Below the pieces are notes generated by a model. It was not told the DNA's origin. It saw only the letters and a list, made by a program, of their open reading frames with translations, and ran no database searches. From positions 4,907,201 through 4,971,200 of the forward strand of contig OW203984.1 in NCBI GenBank assembly GCA_934047225.1: DNA of 64,000 nt, read 5' to 3'. The position numbers and the translations under genes are program-made. The stretch's first letter is position 1. Every line of letters starts with the position of its first letter. Source of the stretch: Ypsolopha sequella (lineage: Eukaryota > Arthropoda > Insecta > Lepidoptera > Ypsolophidae). Shown here piece by piece: positions 34,193 to 45,107 of this stretch.

Positions 34193-35642
34193 TTTAGGGT
34201 TCCGTACCTAAAAGGTACAAAAGGAACCTTTATGGTGAGACTCCGTTGTCCGTCCGTCCGTCCGTCCGTATGTCATAACTTTAGCACCGTTCAAGATAAA
34301 GACATGAAATTTGGCATATAAATAATTAATTTACCCATATATCAGAGTGTAAAAAAATTGAAAAATTTGAAATTTTTCAAAATATTTCAAAAACAAAAGT
34401 AAGAAAAATAAAAAATATTATCCTAAAAATACAATATGGGTATCAAATTGTAGATATTAAAAATCTGATTGTAAAAATATATACTTTTACTAAATTTACT
34501 CTCACAAGTTTCGAGAAATTTTGAAAAAACCACAAAAATATGTATGTTCCCCCCTTATCTCCGAAACTGGTAACCAAAAATATGAAAACTGGCCAATTAC
34601 AGGGAAACTATAGAAGTTAAAAAATTTAGCACAAATGAAAAATATTAAAAAACTAGCTTCTGCCCGCGGCTTCGCCCGCATGGCCTACAGGAAACAAATA
34701 ACTTTTTTTTCAGAAACAAACATTTTAAGTACTCTCACTCCCTCTGGGAATACAGGGACTCACCTATCAAAGTTTTTCCGAAAAAGTGTCAAAATCCCTA
34801 TCAGTTGTCAAAAAATGTCAAATTTGAATACGGCAGCGTAATTGGCGACCCTAAATGCCCCTTGGTACCAAGTTTCATGCAAATCACAATACTTCTTTAG
34901 ACCTGTTCAAAAATTGTCAAAACCGGTCAAATTAAATTTTTTTTTGGCCATGTAGCTCCAGCTTGACCGATCACTATAATTGAAACCCAAACTCCTTAAA
35001 ATTAGCCATTCGGGAGATATGGCCGATCAAAATTATAGCAATTTTTTTAACGTCATCTTGATCTCGCCGACGACTTTTTTTGGAATACCATGAACATGGT
35101 TCTAGCATCAGCCGCTTAGGAGATACGGGCCTGTAAAGTTTTGACTTTTTCGGCAGATAGATCTCGTCAAGACCTTTTCCTAGACATCCATCAACATGGG
35201 TCTAGCTCCAGCCGTTTGGGAGATGCAAGCTGTCAAAGTTTTGACAAAAAAAAAACTTTTTTTGGCACCCCATGGTCCAACCCGTAGGGATGTACCACTT
35301 TCCGTTCCAAAGATATTTTGCTTGGATATAGATAGATAGATAAACAGATAGATAGATGGATATATTGTGGATATATAGATAGATAGATACTTCAAAAGTA
35401 AAAAATGGAAATCTAAAAGGATCACTTCTATGGCTGTCTGTCTATCCGTTTGTTACAGCCGATTGCTCTATCACACATACTTTCAAGAAGTAATATGTGT
35501 TTACGTAAATATTACAGGACAATTAAAACGGTTGAAAAAAATTACAAAATTAAATTTTTCATCCATAATATGGAGCCCTAGGTATGCGAGTCTGACTCGC
35601 ACTTGACCGGTTTTTTTTCCTTTAGAGGTACGGAACCCTAAT
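34193..35642 (-). mobile_element. CCGGCC-family repeat, composite copy
   Basis: It opens with AGGGTTCCGTACCTAAAAGG and a CCGT run (34244-34268). It ends with GCGAGTCTGACTCGCACTTG, GACCGGTTTTT and a second GGTACGGAACCCTAA. Inside at 34646-34680 is ACTAGCTTCTGCCCGCGGCT, the end of another lepidopteran repeat, so at least two elements are combined. Near 35085-35260 two imperfect ~85-bp direct repeats (CATGG.TCTAGC.. and GG.AGAT.C.) occur. Confidence 0.55.
35325..35395. repeat. GATA microsatellite
   Basis: Imperfect GATA runs broken by GGATATATTGTGGATATA, inside the composite repeat. Confidence 0.85.
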
Positions 35643-36986
35643 AATATATACTAACCGCTGTATTCATTATTCGTAGGAAATTTTCCGCACTTTCCGTTTA
35701 AAATTTCCACTCCGTTTTGTTTAAATCACCCTGTGTTGGTTCAATTTGCAAGACATCGTAATTTGAATTCGCGGAGACAACTGATACTATTTGAGAATGC
35801 CTCTAAAGCTTTCAAATATTCTTGTAGGACATAAATCATGCCTTCAGCTCTGAACTATAGCATTTTGGTCTTGGTTTTCACCATGCAGTCCTAATTTGTT
35901 TGCCGAGACAACTTTTATACAGCCTAAAGGCTTTAGATAGGTTTTAGAAATAACTTCTAAGTAATTTCAACATTCCATAGCTTTGTGGTTATATCAAAGT
36001 TAAAAATTTAACCTTTAGATCTCACTTAAGCATAATCCTAGCCTCTCCAGAACCTAATCAAGAGTCTACAACAACTATAAGATCCTAGGACTTTAAGGTC
36101 GTGAAACACAAGTCAAAATAACGTTAATTTAAACTCTTGTCAACGGCTTAAAGGTTGTTATGATAAACAATTAGTTTTAGAACTTAATAATCATTCTCAA
36201 GTACTTAATATGCCTAGATAGAAAAGCATTAACCTTTTTGCGACCCAAATACAAACTAAAGGAAGTTTTCACAACCTAGGCCCGAATGAATTGTTACTTG
36301 GGATTATTTAATTATATTACATTAAAACCGACCTGTAATAAGTTATTCTGATATACCAACATTACATAAATAAATATATTTCATTTCATTTCGTATTTCA
36401 CTACGACCAACTTAGATACAAATAATAATCAGAATATTCCTTGAAAGGTAAGGTACGAATACTTAACCAAAACCTTTTGGTCTCAGGTAAATAATAAGGT
36501 ATGAAATCTCGCATTATTCATCGGTGGGTATTCGAGAAATACCTCGACGCCGTGGCGCGCTGTGGTGTCGAAATATCTGGTGGCTTTCACGCGTGTGTAG
36601 CGTTTTAGGTGTTCACTAATATTGAATTTATAGCAAGTGGTGTCTTAAAATATGCCTTTGTACAGTGTTGAATGAAAATACCGTGGTTGGAAGAAAAGTA
36701 CCCTAAATATTGATGATACCAAAAAGCAAACTTTCCTTTATTTTTAAAAGTAAGTAGACCTCAATTCAAAGATTTTTCATAAATCTCATAAAAATACAGG
36801 TGTTTTTATTTTTTTATTTTCCCCGATTCGAAGAACAGCTTAAGCAAATGGTCTATCAAAAATATTTGTAAAAAATTAGAAAATGGTTCCTTTCATTAAA
36901 ATTTGCTATTATCAATATTTAGGGTACTTTCCCTCGAACCACGATCTTTTGGGCGGAGTGTTTTCAATTATGATAAATATGTTATG
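35643..36986. other. AAGGTT-rich tract, right part, then nothing
   Basis: 35890-36480 resumes the word-rich texture of 31850-33046 (ACCTTTAGATC, AAAGGTTGTT, TTAACCTTTTTG, AAAACCTTTTGG). 36480-36986 is plain; a short GC-rich patch at 36530-36600 is unassigned. Confidence 0.35.
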
Positions 36987-37214
36987 CAACGTGAAATTTA
37001 AGCCATTTTGTTGACGAAAACTGGTGATAGTACTTGTCCATATAAACAACTTTTACTATGGAGACAAACCTGAAATCGTAAAAAAAAATATCAGCTGTTC
37101 CATATAAAAGTTACCTACTCGACCCAAATGTATGAAACAGCAATTTTTTTTTCACGATTCCACGGTTGGCTTCATAGTAAAAGTTTTTAACAAAATGCCT
37201 TAAATTTCACGTTG
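36987..37214. mobile_element. MITE with CAACGTG ends
   Basis: The TIRs CAACGTGAAATTTAAGCC (36987) and GGCTTAAATTTCACGTTG-type right end (to 37214, one base different) continue into AACTTTTACTATGGAG/CTTCATAGTAAAAGTT. The first seven bases and the AACTTTTACTATGG block are shared with the MITE at 45829-46090, so the two are related families. TA follows on the right; TG is found on the left. Confidence 0.75.
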
Positions 37215-38636
37215 TATACAAGACCTGTTTAAAGTCAAGAATTAAATTTAAATATATTTTTTACTCCGGCCTCATATCAGCGGCACGTACGTTTGACTGA
37301 AAAAGCCTCAGAATATATTCTTATTCTGAAAAAAAAGCCATAGGCGTTGGGACGTCACTCTTGACATTATCTGCTGATTTTTATTTATTTTTAACTCGAT
37401 GATTGATTGAATATACAAACGTCTGTATAATCTTACTTTTTCGAAAAATACCACAATACAAAAATATTAAAAAAAACATTCTGCCATCTGTGTCAGTAAG
37501 TTATGTATGGGAATCTTAAAATAGTAAATTTTAAAATCAAAATAATAAATTTTGACTGTTGTAATTGCAAACTTCAAGTTCATAGAGCAAACGCACAGAC
37601 ATTGATATAAAACTGTGGACAAACAAGTACCCCATTAATGAAGTGTGCAAACTGTTATTGACCTCAAACCTACCAAGACATTCAGAATAATTTTTTATTC
37701 TGAGCCAAGACATCACAAATATCTATGGTTTTTTCTATAGCAGTTGAACGGGATGAACAAATTTAAAGCTGACGGAGGTCACGTGACTTAGCTGTAAACA
37801 GCTTCTTTTTGATTCATCGCTTCATATATCGAATTGACAGTGTAGTGATAGCACTAGGTTGCATAAACCCGTATCTGGGTTGCAGTTCAGAAGCTTTTTT
37901 TTATCGGTGTAAAGAAATTTAAACACAATTTCAACAAAAATGAAAAATAGGTGCGACGACGAGCGAAACGAAGCGGAGCGTGCTAGGTTTACATGTAAAT
38001 ATATTAAGGAAGCCGAGCAAAGTAAAGCGGAACGGCAAAGACATTATCACAGAATTCAATGTATACGCCAAAATTATTCTTGTTTATAAATTTACTTTTA
38101 AATTTAAATTTTTAAATTAAAATTGCATCTCGCACCGGTCCCATTAATTCACGATGGATATCCACAGGCAAAGTTTATTACAGATGGTGCTAGCGTAGGA
38201 CCAGCCAATAAATACTACGGTCCGGCTATGTCAAACTTTGTTGTTGATTGTGTTCCGGTTTTCCTGCTGTTTTTCTCTAATATCATACATTCTTATTACT
38301 TCCTTTTATCACCTGTGTTCCAATACGTTATATATTTGTTATTATGTTATTAATTTTTTATACGGGGACTTTCAGGATTGAATTAACAACACTATTAAAG
38401 CAACGTGGTACGGCACAGAAAAGCATAATTCCAAGAAATTTATCGAAAATTACAAAAAACCACGCCAAAACCATAACAATATACTGATGTGACAGATTTT
38501 TATGGTAGGATCGACAATCCGCCATCTAGAGGGATAAATTGGCATTGTGGATCCTCATTGCCGGCTCCGGCAGCTGAGGCACAGCTTGTAAAAATAAATC
38601 AAAATTTGGAAACATGAAAATTGACACACAGAGCCA
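37215..38636. other. no firm feature
   Basis: Includes a purine-rich patch at 37955-38045 (GAGCGAAACGAAGCGGAGCG) and the AT palindrome near 38090-38115. The frame at 38123-38353 matches nothing I know. Confidence 0.45.
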
Positions 38637-39068
38637 ACCACCTCTGTTGTATAATTGCTCGAGTACTTGCATACTAATCGGCAGGTCACGGGTTCAAGTC
38701 CCACTGAACTTGTCGTGTTCGGCCTGCTTGCCGGAAGTACGGTGACAGGGCTCACTAGTGGGTGTACGAGTTTGGACTGTGACTTGAATTTCACTGTTTA
38801 CACTCAGGAACACCTCTTAAACAATTAAAAGAATCAAGTGCATCCACCATCCCACCTCAGCGCACGAGCAATTCGTGCAGCTCGTTCTAAGAACGACACT
38901 CGCCTTGATAATGCCGAATTGTATTTAATTGGTTGTTGGCCAACCGTTTCACCGATACAATGTCGGCATTATCAAGGCATATAGTCAACAACAATAACAC
39001 ATGAGTGTTCAAGCCGGATGTAATAATAACCTCTGAAACCCCTTCGGGGATTCATGTTGTGACGATAT
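38637..39068 (+). mobile_element. tRNA-derived SINE interrupted by ~200 bp
   Basis: The head has a B box, GGGTTCAAGTCC (38690-38701). The body runs through GGAAGTACGGTGACAGGG, TGGACTGTGACTTG and AACACCTCTTA (38820). The expected 3' end, CCCCTTCGGGGATTCATGTTG, appears only at about 39038-39058. The ~210 bp between contain the hairpin at 38902-38978 and are not SINE sequence. Confidence 0.8.
38902..38978. repeat. 77-nt hairpin, 23-bp stem
   Basis: GCCTTGATAATGCCGAATTG (38902 onward) pairs with the complement in ATACAATGTCGGCATTATCA (38955 onward), with one bulged base and a ~30-nt loop. The size suits a small foldback element or a miRNA-precursor-like hairpin. No expression can be inferred. 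Confidence 0.75.
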
Positions 39069-39879
39069 TTAAAGTCCACCATAAAAGGAAACCAAAACTT
39101 CCTACTTAACTTCAAAGTCGCGACTTATCTTAGCAACTTTAATTCCAAGTTTTTTTCCTAAAAAGTTACAAAGGAAATAGAGAGGCTCGTGTCGGCCGGA
39201 TTACGGAGGTCTTCACGGGAAATAATGGAAATGAAAGTTCCCCGAGTGTCGACATACATTGTGCTTGTAAAGGGACCAGTGTTGCCATAATAGAGAGAAC
39301 GAATTCTCAGCGCTTATAGCACCAATAAAACTATTTGGTTGACCGCTAACAACATAAAGGTTAAAAAGAACTGCAAAAAATGTATTCTGCCAAAGCTGCA
39401 GAACCTTAATAGTGTAGCATTTTTGTATAAAAATAAGTACTATCGGGAAAGTTCTGCAGCCCCACTTCGCTTTCATTACAGTCATGGTAAGGGAAAATGT
39501 GGGTCTGCGTTATTTATCCCCAATTGTACCGAAGCGACGTACAGTAGTTTTGGAATGTAAAAATAACAATAATACTTACTGGATATCCAATAGTTTTGGT
39601 TCTTATACACGATATAAATTGAAGAAGAAAACGAACATGTTCGAAAAGGGGGTAAAAATTATAAATATATAAATAATTAAATTAAGATACTCAACTGATG
39701 CTGGGTCCAGATGGGACCCGAAATATATCTTGAGATTACTTGATATTTGTATTATCCTATCTATCAGTATATTTATATTAAAAAAAACAAAAATCATTCA
39801 AAGCTGTTGCAGTGTATTTATAAAAAAAAAACAAAGAGGTCATTGCGCTATAAAAACGCATCAGGAAAATAAAATCGCG
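39069..39879. other. no feature seen
   Basis: Several short overlapping open frames at 39213-39670, none resembling a known protein. Confidence 0.5.
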
Positions 39880-40000
39880 CAGTGCGGCGATAGGGGCTCA
39901 TCACCTATCACGCTTGGACTTAATTAACTGACGGTGAAACTTCACAGTTCATTTTCGGAGACACCTCTGAAACCCCGTTGGAGATTTATGTCGTGACAAT
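39880..40000 (+). mobile_element. SINE 3' fragment
   Basis: Headless SINE: GTGCGGCGATAGGGGCTCAT, CACCTATCACGCTTGGACTT, then a deletion, then TTCACAGTTCATTTTCGG and GGAGATTTATGTCGTGAC. The sequence TCACGCTTGGAC is the same as at the right edge of the minisatellite. Confidence 0.75.
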
Positions 40001-40015
40001 GGAATTACGTTTAAT

Positions 40016-40318
40016 TGAAAACCGGCCAAGTGCGAGTCGGACTCACGCACGAAGGGTTCCGTGCCATTATCTATAAAAACATCAAAAAACCATGTATGTT
40101 ATATGGGAGCCCCCTTAAATATTTATTTTATTCTGTTTTTTAGTATGTGTTGTTATAGGGGCAACAGAAATATATCATCTGTGAAAATTTCAACTGTCTA
40201 ACTATCACGGTTCATGAGATACAGCCTGGTGACAGACGGACAGACGGACAGACAGACGGACAGCGGAGTCTTAGTAATAGGGTCCCGTTGGTTACCCTTT
40301 GGGTGCGGAACCCTTAAA
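40016..40318 (+). mobile_element. CCGGCC-family repeat, near-complete
   Basis: From AAAACCGGCCAAGTGCGAGT through GAAGGGTTCCGTGCC, ATATGGGAGCCCCCTTAAAT, CTGTGAAAATTTCAACTGTC, a GACAGACG run and GGGTGCGGAACCCTTAAAA. The GGGTTCCG/CGGAACCC pair is inverted near the ends. This copy gives the uninterrupted order for the broken copy at 41281-41750. Confidence 0.75.
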
Positions 40319-40850
40319 AGACGATTAAATCACGAAGTATCATAGAATATGATAAAAAAGAAATGGGAAAGACGGGTTGGCAACACTGAACCCATAGTCA
40401 TGGATTAACGGAACACCACAACACAGATTTCCTCTTTACGTGACAATAGCTTGTGTTGCCAACAAAATATTAAATATTGCATCGTGAAAGGTGATTTGTT
40501 GGCAACTTTCAGCAATACAATAGGTAAAAGGACTAAAAGGTAATAATGTATAAAATATTTGTGTCACTTATAATTTTTTTTTTATTTACGGGCATCGATA
40601 TTAATACTTGTAAAAGACAAAATATATGAAAATTTTCGTCTCAAGTTTTGTATATGCAATCGTAACCAACCAGCTATCAAAAAGAGTCCAGTGATTTTTT
40701 TTTGTAGTAATTTCAGTTTTAATATAATGATAAGTTTAGATTGAAAACCGAAATGCATGAATGAACGCTGCAATTGGCATCTCTATAAATTTTCCTTTTT
40801 TATAGGACGGTTTTACGGCTTCTTTGGATACTTGTTTTTTCGAACCCGAG
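40319..40850. other. no firm feature
   Basis: ATTAACGGAACACCACAACA at ~40412 weakly resembles 44945-44990, hinting at an undefined dispersed repeat. Otherwise empty. Confidence 0.4.
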
Positions 40851-41275
40851 TTAAGGCGATATGTAAAAGTTTTAGCGTCCCTGTTACTCCATATGCGAAA
40901 AAACTCACAGTGCGAGAGGGACGGATTCGTGGAAAAGTAGCATAAAGTCGGTTTTTTATTAAAATAAAATGTAATAAAGTTGCTATAAAAATTTCGTTTA
41001 ACCAGGTCTTAGATATTGTTAAAACCCATCCAATAAAATATAATTGCAGTCCATATGTCATTCTAAATTGTCAAACCAGGAGAATTAGTGTCGATAAAGA
41101 CCTCATTTAAATAAATATTTCTATCGAGCCGAAATTCTCTAATCGCATTTCTGTTTTAACAGATCCCTAGAAAAATATTCCAAAAATAATATACTATTTT
41201 ATCAAAATTATATATTATTTACCGAAGTAGATATATAAGTTCTAAAAGTGTGAATTTTTTTCCGTAGCGCCTTAA
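40851..41275 (+). mobile_element. TTAA-flanked MITE, family A, copy 2
   Basis: TTAA at both borders (40851-40854, 41272-41275) with ends GGCGATATG and CGTAGCGCC, the best TIR pair of this family. It is 425 bp and more diverged internally from copy 1 (TTACTCCATATGCG in place of the GTCACTCC block). Confidence 0.75.
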
Positions 41276-41280
41276 TTTTT

Positions 41281-41750
41281 AGGGTTCCGTACCCAAAGGT
41301 TAACCAACGGGACCCTATAACTAAGACTCCGCTGTCTGTCTGTCTGTCCGTCTGTCCGTCTATCACCAGGCTATATCTATTTATTTATTTATTTATTATG
41401 GAGCTCCAATTGCATACTCCGATTACAAACATCTACTTATTGACTATATATTAGTCCTGCAGATTTATACATGTTATAGGAACACACAGCCCTCGCATAA
41501 TGTTACAATGTTAAACAGAAAAAAAACTTAAACAAAGAATGCAAACATGCTAAATTTTATATTTCCTAAATTTTATCTCTAGAACCGTGATAGTTAGACA
41601 GTTGAAATTTTCACAGATTATTTCTGTTAACTAAAATAAATATTTAAGGGGGCTCCTGTACAACAAACGTGATTTTTTTGCCGTTTTTATAGATAATTTT
41701 ATAGAACCCTTCGTGCACGAGTCCGACTCGCAATTGGCCGGTTTTTTTTA
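41281..41750 (-). mobile_element. CCGGCC-family repeat, split by a LINE tail
   Basis: AGGGTTCCGTACCCAAAGGT at 41281 and CGACTCGCAATTGGCCGG near 41740 mark the two ends, in reverse of 40016-40318. Removing 41379-41573 and one TATCT restores collinearity with that copy (AGGCTATATCTC...AACCGTGATAG). Confidence 0.75.
41379..41573 (-). mobile_element. 5'-truncated LINE 3' end, nested
   Basis: Flanked by TATCT on both sides (41374-41378, 41574-41578), a small target duplication. On the minus strand it ends GGAGCTCCATAATAAATAAA in an AAAT tail, the mark of target-primed insertion. It is only ~195 bp with no coding sequence. Confidence 0.7.
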
Positions 41751-41829
41751 TAAAATAAGAAGTGGGTTGAGTCCATAAATAACCATAAATTATCTAAGTG
41801 GTCACTTCTTATGTCACATCTTTCAATTT

Positions 41830-43107
41830 ATGGCGCTCATAAATATTAAAATAATACAAGTTTTTCAGTTAATTCGTTCGAAAGTATGGTTTCTTACATC
41901 TTGTATTTTTAACTTTAAACTCTTGCGTTTTGTACACATTATAACATGTATAATCGGGTCTACCGCGATCAATTTTTACCTTTTTACGAAAAGGGGTTGC
42001 TTGGATGGCAACTACTTCCTTTACCAGGGTCAATATTTTCTCCAGATAGATGGTGTGGCGATGGGAAGTCCTGTGGCTCCGGTGCTCGCCAATATCTGGA
42101 TGGAACATTTTGAGGAGGAGGCTTTACGTACCGGTCCCTCAACAATCAGACTCTGGAAGAGATATGTTGATGACGTATTTAGCATTCTCAAGGGGGGTAA
42201 CGAGGAAGCAAAACAGTATGCAGATCATCTTAACTCCATCCATCCAAAAATAAACTTTACGTATGAGATGGAATGTGACAGAACTTTGGCATTTCTTGAT
42301 GTCAAATTAATGGTGAGATCTGATGGTTCTCTGGCCCACACTGTATATCGAAAACCAACACACACAGATAGATACCTGCACGCCTCTTCACACCACCATC
42401 CTCGTCACATCCAATCCGTCATGACATCACTAACAAACAGAGCACATGATCTCTGTGACCCTGACCATCTTAAGGATGAGCTGTCACATGTTCAGGAGGT
42501 ACTCAGACAAAACGGATATCAGATGAAGAGGCGACATTCAAGACCAAAAAAGGAAAAGTGTCCTGAGGTTAAAAGAAAACCAGCGTTTATGCCCTATATC
42601 AAAGGTATTACGGATAAGATTGGAACAGCATTAAATAAATACTCCATTAAGACTGTATATACTCCGTTATCCAAAGTGGCAAGCCATTTACGCACACCAA
42701 AGGATGTGATTCCTTTTCAAAATCCAGGTGTCTATAAGATAAAATGCAGCTGTGGAAGTTCCTACATTGGCCAAACAAAACGTAGCGTACAGGAAAGGGT
42801 CAAGGAACACATAGCAGCTGTGAAAAACCGGCAGATGTACAAATCAGCGATAGCAGAACATCTTTTAGAATCCGGGACCAACCACTGGATAGAACTGCAT
42901 AACCCGAAAATTCTCTCCACCGATCGCCATTACTACCCTAGAATTGTGCGTGAAGCGATTGAAATCAAGAAACATCCAAATAATTTCAATAGGGAAGATG
43001 GTTTCAAATTGTCTCCCACATGGAGTCCAGTCATCGGGAAATTTAAATCGCGGGTTTCTTCTCTTAGTGCATCTCCGGATACTGTGAGCGTTGTGTGCCG
43101 TGCGTGA
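41830..43107 (+). CDS. Penelope-like element RT/GIY-YIG endonuclease, 5'-truncated
   Basis: In Penelope-like retroelements this protein copies RNA into DNA and nicks the target. From residue 57 the frame shows RT palm motifs: GVAMGSP (75-81) and the catalytic YVDD (112-115), then the family signature [10 protein letters not shown] and a Lys/Arg-rich linker. The GIY-YIG endonuclease follows: GVY (300-302), a KCSCG cysteine pair and SYIG (311-314) with TKRS..ER..EH after it. Complete proteins of this class are about 800 residues, so the N-terminal half with the finger motifs, including the first catalytic aspartate, is missing. Residues 1-56 come from an inverted piece of the element's own 3' flank, so the ATG at 41830 is not authentic. 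No stop or frameshift lies in the remaining ~369 codons. Confidence 0.92.
   Translation: MALINIKIIQVFQLIRSKVWFLTSCIFNFKLLRFVHIITCIIGSTAINFYLFTKRGCLDGNYFLYQGQYFLQIDGVAMGSPVAPVLANIWMEHFEEEALRTGPSTIRLWKRYVDDVFSILKGGNEEAKQYADHLNSIHPKINFTYEMECDRTLAFLDVKLMVRSDGSLAHTVYRKPTHTDRYLHASSHHHPRHIQSVMTSLTNRAHDLCDPDHLKDELSHVQEVLRQNGYQMKRRHSRPKKEKCPEVKRKPAFMPYIKGITDKIGTALNKYSIKTVYTPLSKVASHLRTPKDVIPFQNPGVYKIKCSCGSSYIGQTKRSVQERVKEHIAAVKNRQMYKSAIAEHLLESGTNHWIELHNPKILSTDRHYYPRIVREAIEIKKHPNNFNREDGFKLSPTWSPVIGKFKSRVSSLSASPDTVSVVCRA
41938..41996 (-). repeat. inverted copy of the Penelope-like 3' flank
   Basis: ATTATAACATGTATAATCGG through GGTCTACCGCGATCAATTTT is the reverse complement of 43260-43310 with one mismatch, plus an 8-bp duplication (CTTTTTAC) in this copy. 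Weaker similarity continues left to about 41905. The junction with RT coding sequence is at ~41997. Confidence 0.9.
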
Positions 43108-43331
43108 ATAAGATAACAATTAATTTTAAAGACTAAAGTATTTTTGCGGGTACAAGGAAAATACTTCGGTCGTCACCTGCATCTCATCACTGCGCCTCGC
43201 CATACTTGCCAGTTTCCCGTAGACCACGAGACATGCAACTGTCTCGAAACGTCGGGTGTCCCCTTTTCGTAAAAATTGATCGCGGTAGACCCGATTATAT
43301 ATGTTATAATCTAGTATTTTTGTTAGTGAAG
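43108..43331 (+). repeat. Penelope-like 3' region (pLTR-like)
   Basis: Follows the stop codon. It includes GAGACATGCAACTGTCTCGA, a 5-bp stem directly before GAAACGTCGGG, and the segment 43260-43310 that is repeated inverted at the 5' edge. The stem followed by GAAAC recalls the 3' half of hammerhead motifs known in this element class, but the CUGAUGA part is absent. Confidence 0.6.
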
Positions 43332-43352
43332 TGAAGTGTAAAGTTGTATGTG

Positions 43353-43482
43353 TCACACGAGAGCAAAGTAATTTGTTTCTTTTGTCTTTGAATCCCTCAC
43401 TACGCCCAGGATATCCTTCGCTTGCTCGGGATTCAAACTCTGCACTCTAAAAAAAAATAACTTTGCTCTCTTGTTGCACAAT
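43353..43482. mobile_element. small foldback element
   Basis: ACGAGAGCAAAGTAATTTG pairs with AATAACTTTGCTCTCTTGT at the other edge. GAATCCC and GGGATTC form an inner inverted pair. There is no defined target duplication. Confidence 0.5.
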
Positions 43483-44380
43483 AGTTATTTGTGTTACAAG
43501 GGGCCCAATACTAATATTTTGTTCGTCAAGGTCGTTTATTTTGAATTCAGGGCGAAGTGAAGGATTCTATAGTAGAATCCCGAGCGCAGCGAAAATAAAT
43601 ATTCCATACTTGCCTACAATATAGTAAAATAAAATAGACAAAATATTACTTGAAAAAAATTCATGATGTAAAATTTTTGACTTAGATATACTGAAATAAA
43701 TGAAATATAAAATGCAATCTTTCAATATTTTAATAGTTGGTCCACATGTGGTCCATACGCACATGACAGGACACTATACATTATCCATTGTCAAAACACG
43801 TTCTTGTAAAGAGCCTTTTCAGAACCTGTGTTTAAATTTTAACATTAATTAATAAATATTGTACAATAGTTAAAATCTTTACCGAAGTCATTCATAACAC
43901 ACCATTTACGTGCTATAACATAATTATATATGCATATTAAATATAATTAACTCTAAAATCTATAATATTCACAAGCTTATATCTTATTATACTTATTTAA
44001 ACCGAAACCGCAGTATTTTACAAATTTTACTTTTTAATATTTTGTAATACTTGTAGGATATTTGAATAACAATTACTATTTCACTTGAGCACACAAATAT
44101 AAAACCTTTTATTTGTTCAAACACACCCCATATACTTTCACTCACCCTCTCATTCCTCCTCATGCATACACACTCACACATCATCTAAGTATAGGCAACA
44201 TTTTTCTTAATTTTTCTAAATGTACTTTTTGTCTTGGTTTATTGTTTTTGTATTTTATTTTTCTTATTTTTAAGTTTAAAGTTACATATAATATATCTAT
44301 CTGTTACCTATGTAAGAGCGGAGCCTCCTATTACAGGTATATCTTACTCAAAAAGAGACTCTAATCACTGTATACGATAT
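43483..44380. other. no feature seen
   Basis: AT-rich. A small palindrome, GGATTCTATAGTAGAATCC, lies at 43561-43579. Confidence 0.5.
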
Positions 44381-44771
44381 TTTTCAATGCATGTGCTCGT
44401 AAAGGCCCACTTTTTATGCATCAAAACCGAACAAAAAGTCGATTATTTTGCCCTAGGGCTTTATTATTATTATTTTTTTAATTTATTTACTATGGTTGGC
44501 TAACCTGCAGCCTTTCCTTTGTACCATAGATGTTATACTTTTTTTCCACTGTTTAACGGCTCTGGATACAGTCCTTTTGAGCCATTTATAATTTAAAGTT
44601 CACAACATTATATTTATTTTCATTTCCTCACACTATGCATTGAAAAACGTAGTATGATACACGGGCGTAAAAGCAATAAATTACTCGGTTTCGTTTAAAA
44701 CACTCGCTACGCTCGTGTTTTAAATCGTCCTCGTAATTTATTCCTTTTCGCCCTAGTAGCATAAACTACTA
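44381..44771 (+). mobile_element. Helentron-like element, copy 7 (complete)
   Basis: TTTTCAATGCATGTGCTCG to CATAAACTACT with all landmarks. It is very close to copies 3 and 5, with T before the 5' end. Confidence 0.85.
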
Positions 44772-45107
44772 TTATGTACAAGTTTTGAAATAAAGAATTT
44801 TGTATTTTTTTGTACTTGCAACAACCAGAATTCAATGCACTAGTTCAAGATTTTAAGCAGCCGCTGTGGTAGAGAGCAACTTGCTGCTGTGAATTTAAAT
44901 CCAAATTATTTAGATAGTGCGGCGGAAGCTGGCCAAGCCGTGGATTAAACTAGACGTGCTAACACCACAACATACATTTCCTCTAAGTGTATGCTTGCTG
45001 TATTAAATTTCTAAACATTCTAATTTAGTTTTTAAGGTTACACTATGACAGAAATAAATTTCTATGTTTGAACACTTGGCGATTTATCCATCGCAAGGAG
45101 ATATAAA
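44772..45107. other. possible tRNA-like relic, otherwise nothing
   Basis: TGTGGTAGAGAGCAAC (44873) with TTTAAATCC ~25 bases on resembles decayed A and B boxes. It is too weak for a SINE call. Confidence 0.3.

Noticed and set aside
39213..39672. Cluster of four short overlapping frames
   Set aside because: Both strands are open by chance; no shared motif, codon bias or family resemblance.
43217..43262. Active hammerhead ribozyme
   Set aside because: The CUGAUGA core segment is absent and the outer stem cannot form, so only a remnant is possible.
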